Shown: one piece after another, positions 1 to 10,724 of the stretch
How positions within the stretch are numbered: position 1 is the stretch's first letter
Layout: the number at the start of each line of letters is the position of its first letter
Source: Proales similis
Lineage: Eukaryota > Rotifera > Eurotatoria > Ploima > Proalidae
Assembly (NCBI GenBank): GCA_019059635.1
Contig: JAGVRJ010000001.1
Coordinates: forward strand, 2,728,001-2,792,000
Direction: 5' to 3'
DNA: 64,000 nt
The notes under the pieces: generated by a model
Told to the model about the DNA's origin: nothing
Database searches by the model: none
What the model saw: the letters and a program-made list of their open reading frames with translations, nothing else
Made by a program: the position numbers and the translations under genes

Positions 1-2280
1 GCCATTCAAATCATCAATGATCCAGATCTTATCGAGCCCATTACCAGCGTGTGCTTTCATCCGAAGAACTCTTCTTTAATTGCCGCTGCTTATCATTCCG
101 GTCAAGTTCGCCTGTATGAGACAAGCTCGGGAACAGCTAAAATGAAATGCCGGCCACATGACGCACAAGTGAACCGATTGAAATTCAGTTATGACGGATC
201 GTTCTTAATCAGCGCCTCTAACGACGGAACTTGCAGAGTAGTCGATACAAAGGACGGAGAAATCATGGCCAACTTGCTGGGCGATAGCTGTCCTGTTAAT
301 GCGATGGCGATTGACATGAGCGGAAATATACTTGCTGGAACAGAGGGCTGCAATATTCTTGTCTATGATCGGCTAATGATGAAAATTCGATCCAGCCGAG
401 AGAACGATGGCTTTTCAATGTTCGATTCTGAGGCTGATTCATCAAATCAAGACATAAAAGCTTTAAAACCAATGAGGATTCTGCCCGAGCACCAATCGCC
501 AATTACTGGGCTCGCATTCAATAAGAATCAAGATCAATTTGCTAGTGCGAGCAAAAATGCGCTTATCATAGTTTGGTCATTCGACTATGTAAACTTCAAG
601 GCAGAGGCACTGTTTCGAATTGAACATGCGCACGACGATTGGATTACAGACATTTCATGGTCTCAGAGCGCCGATTTCATCCTTTCGTGTTCTAACGACT
701 ACAAGCTTAAAATCTGGAAAGCGAAAAACGGCAAAGAAACTGCTTCGCTTGTCGGCCACTCGGCCAATATCAACTCATGTGCGTTCAACTATGGCTGTGC
801 TGTTTCGACCTGCTTCGATGGAACTGTTAAGGTCTGGTCTCATCGAGGCTATGAAGTTACAACCCTGCATGGCCATCAAGGTCGAGTGAACGCATGCGAC
901 TTGTTCATTCAAGGTGTAAGTACCGTTCCCATTGAAGAGGATATGGCTCTCGATTTATTCTGGGAGAACGAGACCGAGCAAGAGGCCTGTAGAAAGAACC
1001 TCCAAGCAAAAGCTGAAGAGATCAACGTCGAAGATATTTTCCTGGCCACGGTCTCAGATGACTCGACCATCAGAATTTGGAAACCAATGGAAACGAATCC
1101 ATTAATGTCAATGGAGTTTCATAGCGACAAAGTGAACGCCCTCGACTTGAGTGCAAGCGGAAATCTAGTTACGGCAGCCGCTGATTTTAGCTTGAATCAG
1201 ATTGAGCTTAAGCCAGTCGTGGATCAAGTGAAATCAGGCCAAATAGTGAGCATAAGCGATCAAAGACACAATGCCGAAGTGACCAGCCTATGTCTAACAG
1301 ACGACTCACGCTATGTGATTTCAGGTGACCGCCGAGGAGAAATGGTCTGTTGGCAGACAGCAACCTCCAATGCAACGCCAGTCTTCACCGAGCTCGTATT
1401 CGAAGCCAAAGTCAAATCTCATACAAATGCCGTGACCGGTCTGAAAGTTATCTCGGACAATACAAGCGCAGGAGTTCGACTTATCAAGCTTGTGTCCGCA
1501 TCACTCGACGGCAGTGTAAAGTTGTGGCAAATTGAGATTGGCATTCATGAATACATCAGATTTTGCTGGCTCTCTGACATAAGCCCGTCCAAGACGAACC
1601 CGGTTATTTTAATCAGCACTGCAATCATAAATAATAGCCGCGTGTTAATCTGGATAGAGAAAGGGCCGCTCGTTCACTTTATTAAAACGGCTCAAATCAA
1701 CCCAAATCAAATAATAGGCAAGCCAGAACTGTGCCATTCATTGGTAGAGGGTGTTTTGATTCACAGTGCCAAATTACATGGATCGAAGTTATATCTGCTG
1801 ACGGCCATGAGCGAGGCATTCGTGCTAGACCTGAGCGAGACAAACAATCAACGCAAAGTGCTTCGACTTGATAATATGACAAAGATAAATGCGCCATTGG
1901 ATTTGGACCTGAGTAACTCTGCCCGGTCATGGTTCACTTGCGTGGCTGCTTCGTTGAATGGTGAAAAACTAGTCGCTTGTGACTGGAAAGGGCAGGCATT
2001 CGAGATTCAAAATGGCCATGCGTCTGTCGGACGACGACTACACGACAAGCAAATCGTAGCGGCGGTGATCAAAAACAGCGGAACTGATCGGGAAAGGCTG
2101 CTAACAGCTGGTGCAGAAGGCTTAGTTAAAATCTGGAGTTCTGGAAGCAAATTGGGAGAGATAAACGTCCCAAGTACAATTACTGAGATGATTGAAGCAA
2201 ACGTGGATTCTTGCCGACTGGATTTTGTTTTTGGCACTCAAATGGGACAAGTCGGTCTGCTAAGATGGCACGATCTTTGA
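1..2280 (+). CDS. TEP1: TEP1-like WD40-repeat protein, C-terminal part (5' truncated by window)
   Basis: The frame is open from base 1 with no start in view, so this is the 3' part of a gene running in from the left; about 760 codons remain and no intron is visible. The protein is a series of WD40 repeats (repeat-end motifs such as LKIW, VKVW, IRIW, VKLW, VKIW). It aligns by eye with the C-terminal WD40 region of telomerase-associated protein 1: a DWITD..W.. segment followed by SCSND, then GH(S)A, then STCFDGTVKVW, and a terminus (..G..QVG.LRWHDL) like the vertebrate end. TEP1 family members are components of vault and telomerase ribonucleoproteins. The N-terminal TROVE and NACHT domains that would prove the assignment lie outside the window, so another large WD40/NACHT protein remains possible. 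Confidence 0.7.
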   Translation, partial: AIQIINDPDLIEPITSVCFHPKNSSLIAAAYHSGQVRLYETSSGTAKMKCRPHDAQVNRLKFSYDGSFLISASNDGTCRVVDTKDGEIMANLLGDSCPVNAMAIDMSGNILAGTEGCNILVYDRLMMKIRSSRENDGFSMFDSEADSSNQDIKALKPMRILPEHQSPITGLAFNKNQDQFASASKNALIIVWSFDYVNFKAEALFRIEHAHDDWITDISWSQSADFILSCSNDYKLKIWKAKNGKETASLVGHSANINSCAFNYGCAVSTCFDGTVKVWSHRGYEVTTLHGHQGRVNACDLFIQGVSTVPIEEDMALDLFWENETEQEACRKNLQAKAEEINVEDIFLATVSDDSTIRIWKPMETNPLMSMEFHSDKVNALDLSASGNLVTAAADFSLNQIELKPVVDQVKSGQIVSISDQRHNAEVTSLCLTDDSRYVISGDRRGEMVCWQTATSNATPVFTELVFEAKVKSHTNAVTGLKVISDNTSAGVRLIKLVSASLDGSVKLWQIEIGIHEYIRFCWLSDISPSKTNPVILISTAIINNSRVLIWIEKGPLVHFIKTAQINPNQIIGKPELCHSLVEGVLIHSAKLHGSKLYLLTAMSEAFVLDLSETNNQRKVLRLDNMTKINAPLDLDLSNSARSWFTCVAASLNGEKLVACDWKGQAFEIQNGHASVGRRLHDKQIVAAVIKNSGTDRERLLTAGAEGLVKIWSSGSKLGEINVPSTITEMIEANVDSCRLDFVFGTQMGQVGLLRWHDL

Positions 2281-2612
2281 ACAATTCGGTGTTTTAGTCG
2301 CAGCTGTTTGTAGTCTATTTTGAAAAGCTTAGTTTGCCATTTGGCATTAGAATAAAGTCGATTGATGCGAATCGTTTGAATTTTCACCAAGTCTGGGCTT
2401 GCCGATTCGATGAGATTCATTGGCGAGTTGACATTCGATTTTGGTTCGGTGATTGATTACTGATGAGGTCGGACGAGCAAGGAAGCAATTTAGGGAAGCC
2501 AGGCACAGATAAGTGTCAATTGAGCCTGATTGGGATTCTGTGTCCATTCAATTAGTCCAATTAAAGAGCACAGAGCAGAGTAAGGTAATGGAAACCAACG
2601 TGTCCTAATCAC

Positions 2613-2619
2613 CTATAAA
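2613..2619 (+). promoter_or_regulatory. Candidate TATA box of the T-box gene
   Basis: TATAAAT lies 45 bases before the ATG at 2664, in the 383-base gap after the TEP1-like stop. Spacing suits a short 5' UTR. Nothing else is evident in this gap. Inferred from motif and position only. Confidence 0.4.
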
Positions 2620-2663
2620 TCGGTCACTTTTCGCACTGTTCAACACAAGAACTCGAAAGCAAG

Positions 2664-3976
2664 ATGATTCAGAACTACCTAAATCCGTATCATTCGTCGT
2701 TGATCTACGATTCCGCTCAACCTGTCCACCAGGTTGAAAGTCCTCCGCTGGAGAGCATCACTATGGAGCTCGAGGATAAACAACTCTGGGAAAGCTTTCA
2801 TCAGTACACAAACGAGATGATATTGACCAAAGCTGGAAGGTAAGCTTCGCTTGCTTTACTGATTGGCGTTTGCTTTATTAATTAATTGAAACGATCAGAC
2901 GAACATTTCCTCTTATCAAGCTGAGAATATCGGGCCTCGATGAAAACTCCCTATACACGATCCAAGTTGAATTTCGCCTCTCGGATAATCTGAGGTATCG
3001 CTTTATCGGCGGCGAATGGAGAGCTTCGGTAAAAACCGAATCGGAGATCAATGCATCGCCATCTCTGGCGGTAACTTATGACCATTTGGATTCGCCAAAC
3101 TTCGGCCAGCACTGGAATCGCAATGTTATTTCCTTCACCAAACTTAAATTGACCAATAACGAGCGTTCCCGAAGCGCCGACTCGGTTTTCCTCAAGTCGC
3201 TGCACAAATATGACCCGGTCGTTCATGTGTATCGCCACGACAAGAACTGTGTTGACGACAAACATCTAATATACTCCCATTTCTTTAACGAAACTCAATT
3301 CATTGCGGTGACCGCCTATCAAAACGAAGAGATAACTAATCTGAAAATTCGTCATAATCCTTTTGCCAAAGCATTTCTAAACTCAAAGAATGAGAGCAGG
3401 TATGTTCTGGTGAATATTCTGGTGAATCGATCATAAGCTAACTTGTCCTCTCTCTCTTAAGTAACGGCCCGTCTCAATCTGTACGAAAAGCGGTCCAGCA
3501 GATCCCGATAGCAGAAATCAAGTCCCCCAATAACGACAGACACACTATGCAAATGACCAATTCGACGCTTAAAGACAACTCTTCGCCAATCATCAAGCAA
3601 GATGCAAGCCAGGAAGGTGAGTACTGCTTTTGATGCCACTGAAAGGAACTTTCAGACTTAAGCTTCTTTGTTTTCAGGATTGTGGATCAATAGCCAGTAT
3701 CCGTACTACTACTACAACCAAGCCTATTCGGGTCAATATTCGTATTTGAATGGAGAGCAATGTGCCCAACTTCCTTATCCTTATTCGCTCACAGGCTACT
3801 CGTACCCGTTGAGCTATGACTACAGAAACGTTTATTCAACCAACGATGCATATGCTTATTACACGCCCAGTTCGAAGCGTCCGGCCGAGGGTGAACTTGA
3901 AAGGTTGGGCAAGCGTAGTCTCAATTCAGATCCAAGCCAGTCTCCCGACTCTTCTTCCTCTTTCCTCTCAAGTTAA
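2664..3976 (+). CDS. T: T-box transcription factor, Brachyury-like, divergent
   Basis: Four exons are supported: 2664-2839, 2899-3399, 3462-3616 and 3678-3976, all with GT-AG borders, giving 376 residues. The T-box runs from about residue 32 (LWESFHQYTNEMI) to about residue 225. It contains the signature segments GRRTFP, LHKYDPVVHV, and FIAVTAYQNEEITNLKIRHNPFAKAFL; that last segment is nearly that of Brachyury. The DNA-binding core is therefore kept, but the usual HWMKAPVSF segment reads HWNRNVISF and the region following it is altered. The C-terminal part is only about 150 residues, rich in Tyr, Ser and Asn, without recognisable activator or repressor motifs. Brachyury specifies posterior mesoderm and hindgut in bilaterians. 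Assignment to Brachyury rather than another T-box class rests on the QNEEIT..K region. Confidence 0.75.
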
Positions 3977-4078
3977 TTTCGGCATATTTAATCTGTAAAA
4001 AAATTAATTAATTAAGAATCTTTTTATTCGAGACCGGCGGTCAGTTATCAAAAAAAATAAAATTTCTTTAATTAACAT

Positions 4079-6031
4079 CTATCTAACCACGAAAGGACTT
4101 GGGTGTGCCGTTATTTGAAAAACTCGAGGGGCGACCACAGTTTCCTGATCGAATCCTAAGCCTATTCCGTTGCTCCTCAGGTTGGTTTGGCATCGGCGTA
4201 TTCTGTCTACCAAGTCAAGGCGATATTCGATCATATTCTTAAGGTTGTTCCGCAGCTCGTTTCCTCCTCTCCAAGAGTGTTTCATATACTTGCTTAGACT
4301 AAATTCCACTTTAAAGGAACTTAAATAAAATGCACAGGTTGTTCGGTCCTACTTTTTACGATTCTCTAAATGATTCGGTTCGATCTCACTCAAATTGCAT
4401 TCTAGTTTGGTTTGCTCGACCTGACTCAGAATCTGACAGGTTTTCATTTTCTTTTGTGTTTGGTCGATCAGTTCATCCAGCTGAGCCAACTCTTCGGACA
4501 TCTAGAGCAAACGAATTTACTCAACGCATCAATGAATCGAATTGGTATTTTTAGAAAAATAATACTTGTTTTATCTCAGATACAAGGCCAGAATTGACTT
4601 CTAGGCCTCGCTCTACAGCCTCAACGGCATTTTTCTTGGTTTGCTGCCACTGGTTGGAGAGAACTGCGCTCTGTGACTGCATCTCATCGTTCAATGTTTT
4701 ATTAGATCTGTTCAAGCCATCGATGGTTTTTTTGGCTTTCTCTAGCTTAACTCTAGCAAGTTCAAGCCATTTCCTTGGCTCCATTGGACTTGATCAAAGA
4801 AAACATCCATTTTAGCTATTTACGCATAAGTAGATTTAAACTCACAGCTTTGGATCTCGCCGAATGTAACCGCTACTATCTCTTAGGTAGTACACTTCGT
4901 AATCGGCCGGACTTAATTTGCTCATGAACAAGACTTTGGCCTCGTCGACGACTTGATCGAGCTCAAAACGGACCAGGCGCTCGGCTTCGCTTAAGTTTTG
5001 CGACTGAGTCAACCAAAACGTTCGCTTCAGAAATGATCGTTTCTTTACTTGAGCAGTTTTTCTATTTGGCTCAACTTGAATTCACTGAACCGTTTAAAGT
5101 CATTGAAAGCTTTCTTGTCCTTCGGACAGGAACGAGGTTAAAAGGATTCTGGAGAAGGAATAGTGAAGGGTCCCAGTTTACTCTAAGCAATGAGAGATCT
5201 AAATTTGCGGTAAGCTTTCGCTCGTGAGATGGCCTTAGTTCTCGGTGCCATATATTCCTTTGAACTGTTTCTTGTCCGAACCCGCTTTCATCGTACATGT
5301 CTCTGAGCTCTCGAGCAGACCAGTACAAGTTGTTGTAAGCTTCCATCAGACTTGCCATTGTAGAAATCAAATCGTCAAAGCAGTGTTTGCTTTCGTCCAA
5401 GAAGCTGCCTGCCCGGCTGGCTGGCACTTGGCTAAATTTTCGCCGCGCTTCAACTTCAAAGCTTTTGTTGCGCATGTAATCGCATAATTCGGACATGTTC
5501 GCCTAGTAAACAGGATTTGAAGTTTTCGAAATAGAAATTGATTGAAAAAACAAGTTAAAATACGATTTTTTCGCGCATGCTGGTCAGCAGAGTCTTAAGT
5601 GGCAAGCTGGTTGTGAAATGATCATTTTGATAGTTGTTATTCACTTTTTGACGGTAAGCTTCTGCTGAATCGAACGAAGCGATGGGCGCAACCGGAGTAA
5701 GGTAAAAGTGCTCGACAGTGCTTTTTTGCGGCAAAGAAGAATAGCAGCGATGCAGAGTGTTCTCACCGCTGGTCTTGTAGTTTTTAAAGTAGTGATCGGA
5801 AAATCTGTTGTTCATTAGCACAGAATTCGTAACGTTTCGATAGGAAGGAGTTAGAAACGCCGACACAGGCGCTGGATGAGCTGAAGCGTTTCTTTTTGGT
5901 ATAAAGGCATCGTTGCCCGAATGAGCAATCGGATTGCCATGTCTGGCTCCTGAGCTTATTTCTGCCTGGTAAGTGCTGAATATTTTCTGCTCGTTTCCGC
6001 TTGTTTGAATTGGACTGCGAACTGGAAGCAT
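4079..6031 (-). CDS. Unrecognised coiled-coil protein
   Basis: I do not recognise the family. The first exon (6031-5564, 156 codons, phase 0) encodes a low-complexity Ser/Asn/Tyr-rich stretch ending SMREKI and joins at 5502 to ANMSELCDYMRNKSFEVEARRKF. Further exons encode mostly helical, heptad-like sequence: LSEAERLVRFELDQVVDEAK, then (exon starting 4788) ARVKLEKAKKTIDGLNRSNK, then a segment near 4540-4360 (ELAQLDELIDQTQKK), and a last exon with NMIEYRLDLVDRIRRCQTNL, stop at 4079. The 4846/4788 junction is in frame by inspection. Junctions between about 5140 and 5030 I could not settle. The general build (N-terminal disordered tail, long helical body) would suit a cytoskeletal or axonemal protein, but that is inference; BAR-type helical proteins are an alternative. 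Confidence 0.6.
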
Positions 6032-6154
6032 TTTAAATGGCTTGCTCTATTCGTTCTAATCGAAAATCCCAACTATGGCGTTTTAGTCGACAACTGAGCA
6101 GAGTTATGATGGAAATGTTCGTTTCTATAGAAATCCCAACTCCCCAAGTGCTCA

Positions 6155-6184
6155 AGTGTGTGTGTGTGTGTGTGCGTGTGTGTG
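6155..6184. repeat. (GT)n microsatellite
   Basis: An almost pure GT tract of about 30 bases with one GC interruption lies in the 349-base gap between the coiled-coil gene (minus) and CIAO2B (plus). This gap is a divergent promoter region; no further element is recognised in it. Confidence 0.9.
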
Positions 6185-6380
6185 GTTGAGACGGTGTAGT
6201 GCGCTTTCAGTTGGCAAAGAGCGGGCTAGTGCGCGCGCTCAGTTTATAATGCGTTCCAAGGAGCCGCTCGTCAAGACACTGATGCAAGCAGCGCAGTAAG
6301 AAGAAGCTAATTTTGAATGCGCGCCAAACGAGCTATAAGGCGAGCTCTTCGAAAATGCATTTTAGGCAATTCTGAGAAAT

Positions 6381-6851
6381 ATGACATTAGAGAACGCAAA
6401 TCCACTGGTGCATGAAAAGCTCGAGAAACGAGGCTTGACCGAAAATGATTTCAACGAATACTTGTACGACCAGTTCGACGAGCGCGAAGTGTTCGATATG
6501 ATTCGAAACTTGCAGGATCCCGAGCATCCATTGACGCTCGAAGAGCTCAATGTAGTCGACATCGACTCGATTTGGATTGACAACGACAAGCAAACGTGCA
6601 AGGTTGAGTTCACTCCGACCATTCCTCATTGCAGTATGGCCACTTTGATCGGACTCTCGCTCAAAGTGAAGCTTTTGCGTTCGCTGCCAAGCAGCTACAA
6701 AATAGAAGTTAGAATCAAACCGGGCACACACGCAAGTGAGGCGGCCATCAACAAGCAGCTGGCCGACAAAGAGCGGGTTGCTGCAGCCCTGGAAAATGTT
6801 CACTTGCTTCAAGTGGTGAACCGGTGCCTTGAAGACGAATACAACCGATAA
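6381..6851 (+). CDS. CIAO2B: MIP18 family protein, cytosolic iron-sulfur assembly (CIAO2B/FAM96B)
   Basis: A single-exon 156-residue protein matching the DUF59/MIP18 family over its whole length. The segment [20 protein letters not shown] contains the reactive cysteine of the family, and the C-terminal block [18 protein letters not shown] is diagnostic of the CIAO2B branch rather than CIAO2A. In animals CIAO2B forms the cytosolic iron-sulfur targeting complex with CIAO1 and MMS19 and delivers clusters to DNA polymerases and helicases. The start at 6381 is the first ATG in the frame and the length is close to that of human CIAO2B (163). A poly(A) signal follows 48 bases after the stop. Confidence 0.96.
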   Translation: MTLENANPLVHEKLEKRGLTENDFNEYLYDQFDEREVFDMIRNLQDPEHPLTLEELNVVDIDSIWIDNDKQTCKVEFTPTIPHCSMATLIGLSLKVKLLRSLPSSYKIEVRIKPGTHASEAAINKQLADKERVAAALENVHLLQVVNRCLEDEYNR

Positions 6852-6898
6852 TAATTTATCTATGTCCACAGTTTAATGTTGCCATGTTTGCATAAAAT

Positions 6899-6904
6899 AA
6901 TAAA
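6899..6904 (+). terminator. Poly(A) signal of CIAO2B
   Basis: AATAAA about 50 bases after the CIAO2B stop, 110 bases before the convergent SmD1 stop. Motif and spacing only. Confidence 0.6.
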
Positions 6905-7016
6905 ATTGAAAAACTTTGCATTCATCTTCTAGCTGGGCTTTATTTGACACAAAGTGTGTGTGAGTCGATTAATTCAACTTTGAGTTGTTTACTACGGTGT
7001 CGATCTGAGGATTGAC

Positions 7017-7499
7017 CTATCTTCTCATGCCAGGCTTGCCTCGCGGAGCTCCTCGTCCTCGGCCACGTCCACGGCCGCGACCTCTTCCGCTTATTCTTGG
7101 CACACCTTGGTCATTCATTGACAATTTTGTTGAGAGTCACTCTTATCTAAAGCATAGTTTACCTTCGCGCTTCTTGGCCTTCGATTTCGGCGTATCATCC
7201 ACAAGAAGAGTGTCCAGCGGCAAGCTGTCTGGAAGAATAACATATCGAATGGTGTTTCCTCTGATTGTTATGGTGTCCACCGTGATGGGCTCTTTGTTCT
7301 TGAGCGTCAACTTGACCGCTTTCAAATGAGTGTTCATGCTCATGTCGACTCCTTCACGCTCATTCTTTAGAATTATCGCCTGTCAGTTGGATTTGGCCAA
7401 GAACTTACCGGTGATTGTGCCGTTTACTTGAACGCCGTTCTTGAGCTCGATTGTGACCGTCTCGTGAGAGAGTTTCATTAAAAATCTGACCAGCTTCAT
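7017..7499 (-). CDS. SNRPD1: Small nuclear ribonucleoprotein Sm D1
   Basis: Three exons (7499-7409, 7351-7163, 7105-7017) give a 122-residue protein. The N-terminus [20 protein letters not shown] and the core [19 protein letters not shown] are the Sm1/Sm2 fold of SmD1, followed by [20 protein letters not shown]. The last exon encodes the expected arginine-glycine tail ([12 protein letters not shown]), the target of symmetric dimethylation in SmD1, but it is short and ends GKPGMRR. SmD1 is part of the heptameric ring on U1, U2, U4 and U5 snRNAs. Length and domain order are normal for the family (human 119 residues). Confidence 0.96.
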
Positions 7500-7975
7500 T
7501 GTTTCTTGTTAATCTCTAAATTGCAGGACAGACGAATTTTTAAACGGCTCAGTTGGCAAACGGCAGCGCAGCGAAGCGTTCAAGACACACAACGTGAACT
7601 GCTAGAACGAGAGGGCAAGCCGATATAAGATTTGAATTGAGCGGAATCGCCATTGGACCTGCGCGTTAGAACAAACTTAACAATGCGGTGGGGCGAATTG
7701 TCGCTACTTGGAATGCTCGGCCGCAAAGCCACTTGACTTGACTCGATGTGCGACTTGGCCTTGTGCGAGATAAGAATCATGCGCTGCGTGTAAAATGAAA
7801 AGTAGGGAAACATTAAAACCGATCATCTTCTATGATGTTTATTTGGCACCAATATGGGACCGAGATTTCAGACATTTAAAATAGGCAGACATTTATTAAC
7901 ATTGATTCTGAAACTGGAAACAATTAAAATTAATTGGAGAAGTTAAATATCCACGATTGACTAGGCAAGAAAGAG
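7500..7975. other. Gap between SmD1 promoter and Myt1-family 3' end
   Basis: 476 bases without a supported gene. An open frame at 7580-7813 (minus) has no family resemblance and no splice partner. The left part is presumably the SmD1 promoter and the right part the 3' UTR of the zinc-finger gene. Confidence 0.6.
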
Positions 7976-9990
7976 CTAGTGGCCGCCCATTAATGTATTG
8001 AAAAAAGGCTTCGCAAGTTGACTAGACTGTGAGGGCTGCTGAGCCATCTGTTGTTGCAAAATTTGCTGCTGAAGAGTGTTGAAATGGCTGAGAATATTGA
8101 GAGGAAGATTCGAAGCCTGATATCCCATTAAAGAGTTTATAAACTGTTGCTGCTGCTGCTGTTGTTGTTGGTTCTGCCGCTGCAGTAAAGCCTGTTTCAG
8201 CACTGCATCGTTGGTTTGAAGTCCCAATGCATGCATTTGTCCAAAGTATTCGTTAAGGCCGGTGCGTTTTGCTCCCGTCGGCTGTCCATTTCCCAAAAGC
8301 GCAGCAAGGTTTATATGATTCATCATGCTCTTCAGTTCGTTCCATTTTCCGCTCACCTCTGAATCGTCATCGACCCGAGCCTTCTTATACGAGAGCAGTT
8401 CTTTGTCTTCAAGCGATCGTTTTGTCTCTGAATCAGACGAGTTGGATACCGAGGATAGAGGCGAGAGAGGCGACGCAGCTGATTGGCTCGTGTTCTTCAT
8501 TTCGCCTGACTTGTGTGTTTCGCTCTTGGCCCGACTTCTATTCGGCAAGCTCAAGTCAAGTGCTCCGCTTCGTAGCACTCCTGAATCGGCTCCGTTCGCC
8601 ATCATCGACTTGAGCATGCTTCCTCTCAAGTCAGGTGAGCAGATGTTTGAAAATTGACTCAAATAGTTATTCAGCATGTAATTGCTAGCAAACACACTGT
8701 TGGCTGTCTCACTCAGACTTGGATTAATGGGCGCGAACGGCGCTTTCTTTTCACTTTCAGTGTTGCCGGCCAAGAAATTCACGGAAAAGTTCGCACGGCT
8801 ATTGTCTGCCTCTGGTCTGGCGGACTGTCTCGAGTTATTTCTCGTCTTTTCTCCTGTTTTGTTCAGTCTCTTGACCTTTTCAGTGATCGATTTCACTGCA
8901 GGCAAGGATGTATGCGCCGACGGTGAATTATTATCCGAACGCGAGTCTGATGCCGCTGATTTGTTTTTCTGACTGTTTTGTTGCCGTTTTAGGCTATTTT
9001 TCAATTTTAACATGGCAACTATAGGACAGCCGGATACACTTCGATGAGAGCTTCGATTGCTGTTTACGTGCCCCTTTCCTTGGCAGCCGGGCGTCGGACA
9101 CTTCAGAATGGAGTCAGGCTCGGAGGCTTGGAGCACCGCGCTTCTATCTTTTCTCGGGCAGCCCGAAAGGCTGCGATGATGCGAATAGAGCCCAGTTACG
9201 TGGCCAGACCCATCGCAGCCAATCGAAGGACATTTCGAGTCCTTGGTTGGATAAGTCTTGATCTTTACGCTTCCACTGGTTTGCCCGCCGAGCCAAAATT
9301 TGTCCGGCAGTCTAAACTCAGCGTCCTCGGCGAACTGCTCTTCCACTTCCTTGAATAAAGCTGAAGTCATTGAGTCTTCAATTGCAGGCTCACTGCTGCT
9401 ACTGCTGCGGCTGTTGGTCATCTCTTTGACAAGCGTATCTGATTCACTTGATTTCTCTTCTTCTAACAAATTTAAACAAAAGTTAAGAGTCGTCCTTTTA
9501 AATAGCAGAGACAACAAGGTGTGTGAAAATGTGAACTTTTAGACAAAGCGTGCATGGAGTTGAGTGATAATTGAAGAGTTGCAAAATCAGCCACGTAATG
9601 GCACTAGAGTGCATTCTTGATTGGCTTCCTTTATCTTAGAAATAAGTACTCACCATGCGCAGCGGCGGTTTCGAAATGTTCGTCAGCTTTGAACTCGCTT
9701 GAACCGCACGAGTCAAGCTGCTCGGCAAAACTGCTTTCTTGTCCGTCTTCGTCGTCGTCGTCGTCGTTTAGTTCTTCTAGCTGCGCCATCACTTCTTCTT
9801 CCTCGTCGGCGAATTCGCCGCTCTTGTATGCCGTGTGCTCAATTTCCATGGCTCGCTCTTGATGCGACTTTGCATTTAATTCGCTTTCTAGCGAATTTTC
9901 TTCTTGCTCGTACTCTGCTCTATTTTGCGCAGATATTTCAAGCAGTTGCTGGGCCACTTGGCTCATTTGTTCCGAATCAATGCTCATCAT
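7976..9990 (-). CDS. Myt1/NZF-family C2HC zinc-finger transcription factor
   Basis: Two exons, 9990-9654 and 9462-7976, join in frame and give 607 residues. The N-terminal part is very acidic (runs of Glu and Asp, about residues 55-85). Two adjacent C2HC fingers of the Myt1 type, [23 protein letters not shown] and [23 protein letters not shown], lie at about residues 185-260. The rest is Ser/Asn-rich and ends in a glutamine-rich region including a run of ten Gln near the C-terminus. Myt1 proteins are neuronal-lineage repressors that bind AAGTT through these fingers. Vertebrate Myt1 proteins carry six or seven fingers in three clusters; only one pair is visible here, so the protein is short for the vertebrate family. 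A long gene-free upstream region suits a developmental regulator. Confidence 0.9.
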
Positions 9991-10709
9991 TCTAAATAAG
10001 AATTTTCATATGTTGCGTTCGTTATTGAAAATGCTGCCACGACATAGAGAAAAAGCGAAATGAAGAAGAAAGCGCGGAAACGGGATATTGATGAAAATGG
10101 CATGACAGAACTGATTGACGAATGCCAGCAAAAGAGAGTGCATCAAAGCAGCGAATGAAGAACAAGTTCTCTTGGACTAGAAGTGAAACTAACTAGAATT
10201 CGATTCGCTGCTGAGCCGAATATCGATTTTTCAGGTGTTCGACCCGCTTGAATTATGCTTCAAACTTGCTTGACAGAAGCTGAACACTGGCCAGATTGGA
10301 AGAAGGTTCGGATGCGGGGCCGGATTCAAACGAATGAATGATTAGAGTAAGAGAATTCTAAAGTCACACTTGGCTTCTTTCAATAGAAGCAAATAGGCTG
10401 CCCATCTTCATTAATTTCGAACGCATGCTAGTTTCTACCAGTGCTCTACCGTGCATCAATATTCCGCTAATTTGTTCGATGCGAACGCAGTCTAATTCTT
10501 CTAATTACAGTGCACCGAGTCGCTCGGCTTGTGTGGATGTGGCTGGTGTGGATGCGTGTGCTTGTGAGAAACACACACAAAAAGACTCGGCGTAGACAAG
10601 TAAACTGCTTGGCAGCCACGGTTCAAATACACGCCTCTTGTCTGCAAATAAGAAATCTAGAACTAATGCGTTCTCGCTTCCTTAATTAAAAGTGTAAAAT
10701 AAAATAAAA

Positions 10710-10724
10710 AGAGAGAGAGAGAGA
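10710..10724. repeat. (GA)n tract
   Basis: GA dinucleotide tract extended by purine-rich sequence to about 10750. Confidence 0.85.

Noticed and set aside
7580-7813. 77-codon open frame on the minus strand between SmD1 and the Myt1-family gene
   Set aside because: No similarity, no splice partner, no composition bias typical of the neighbouring coding exons.
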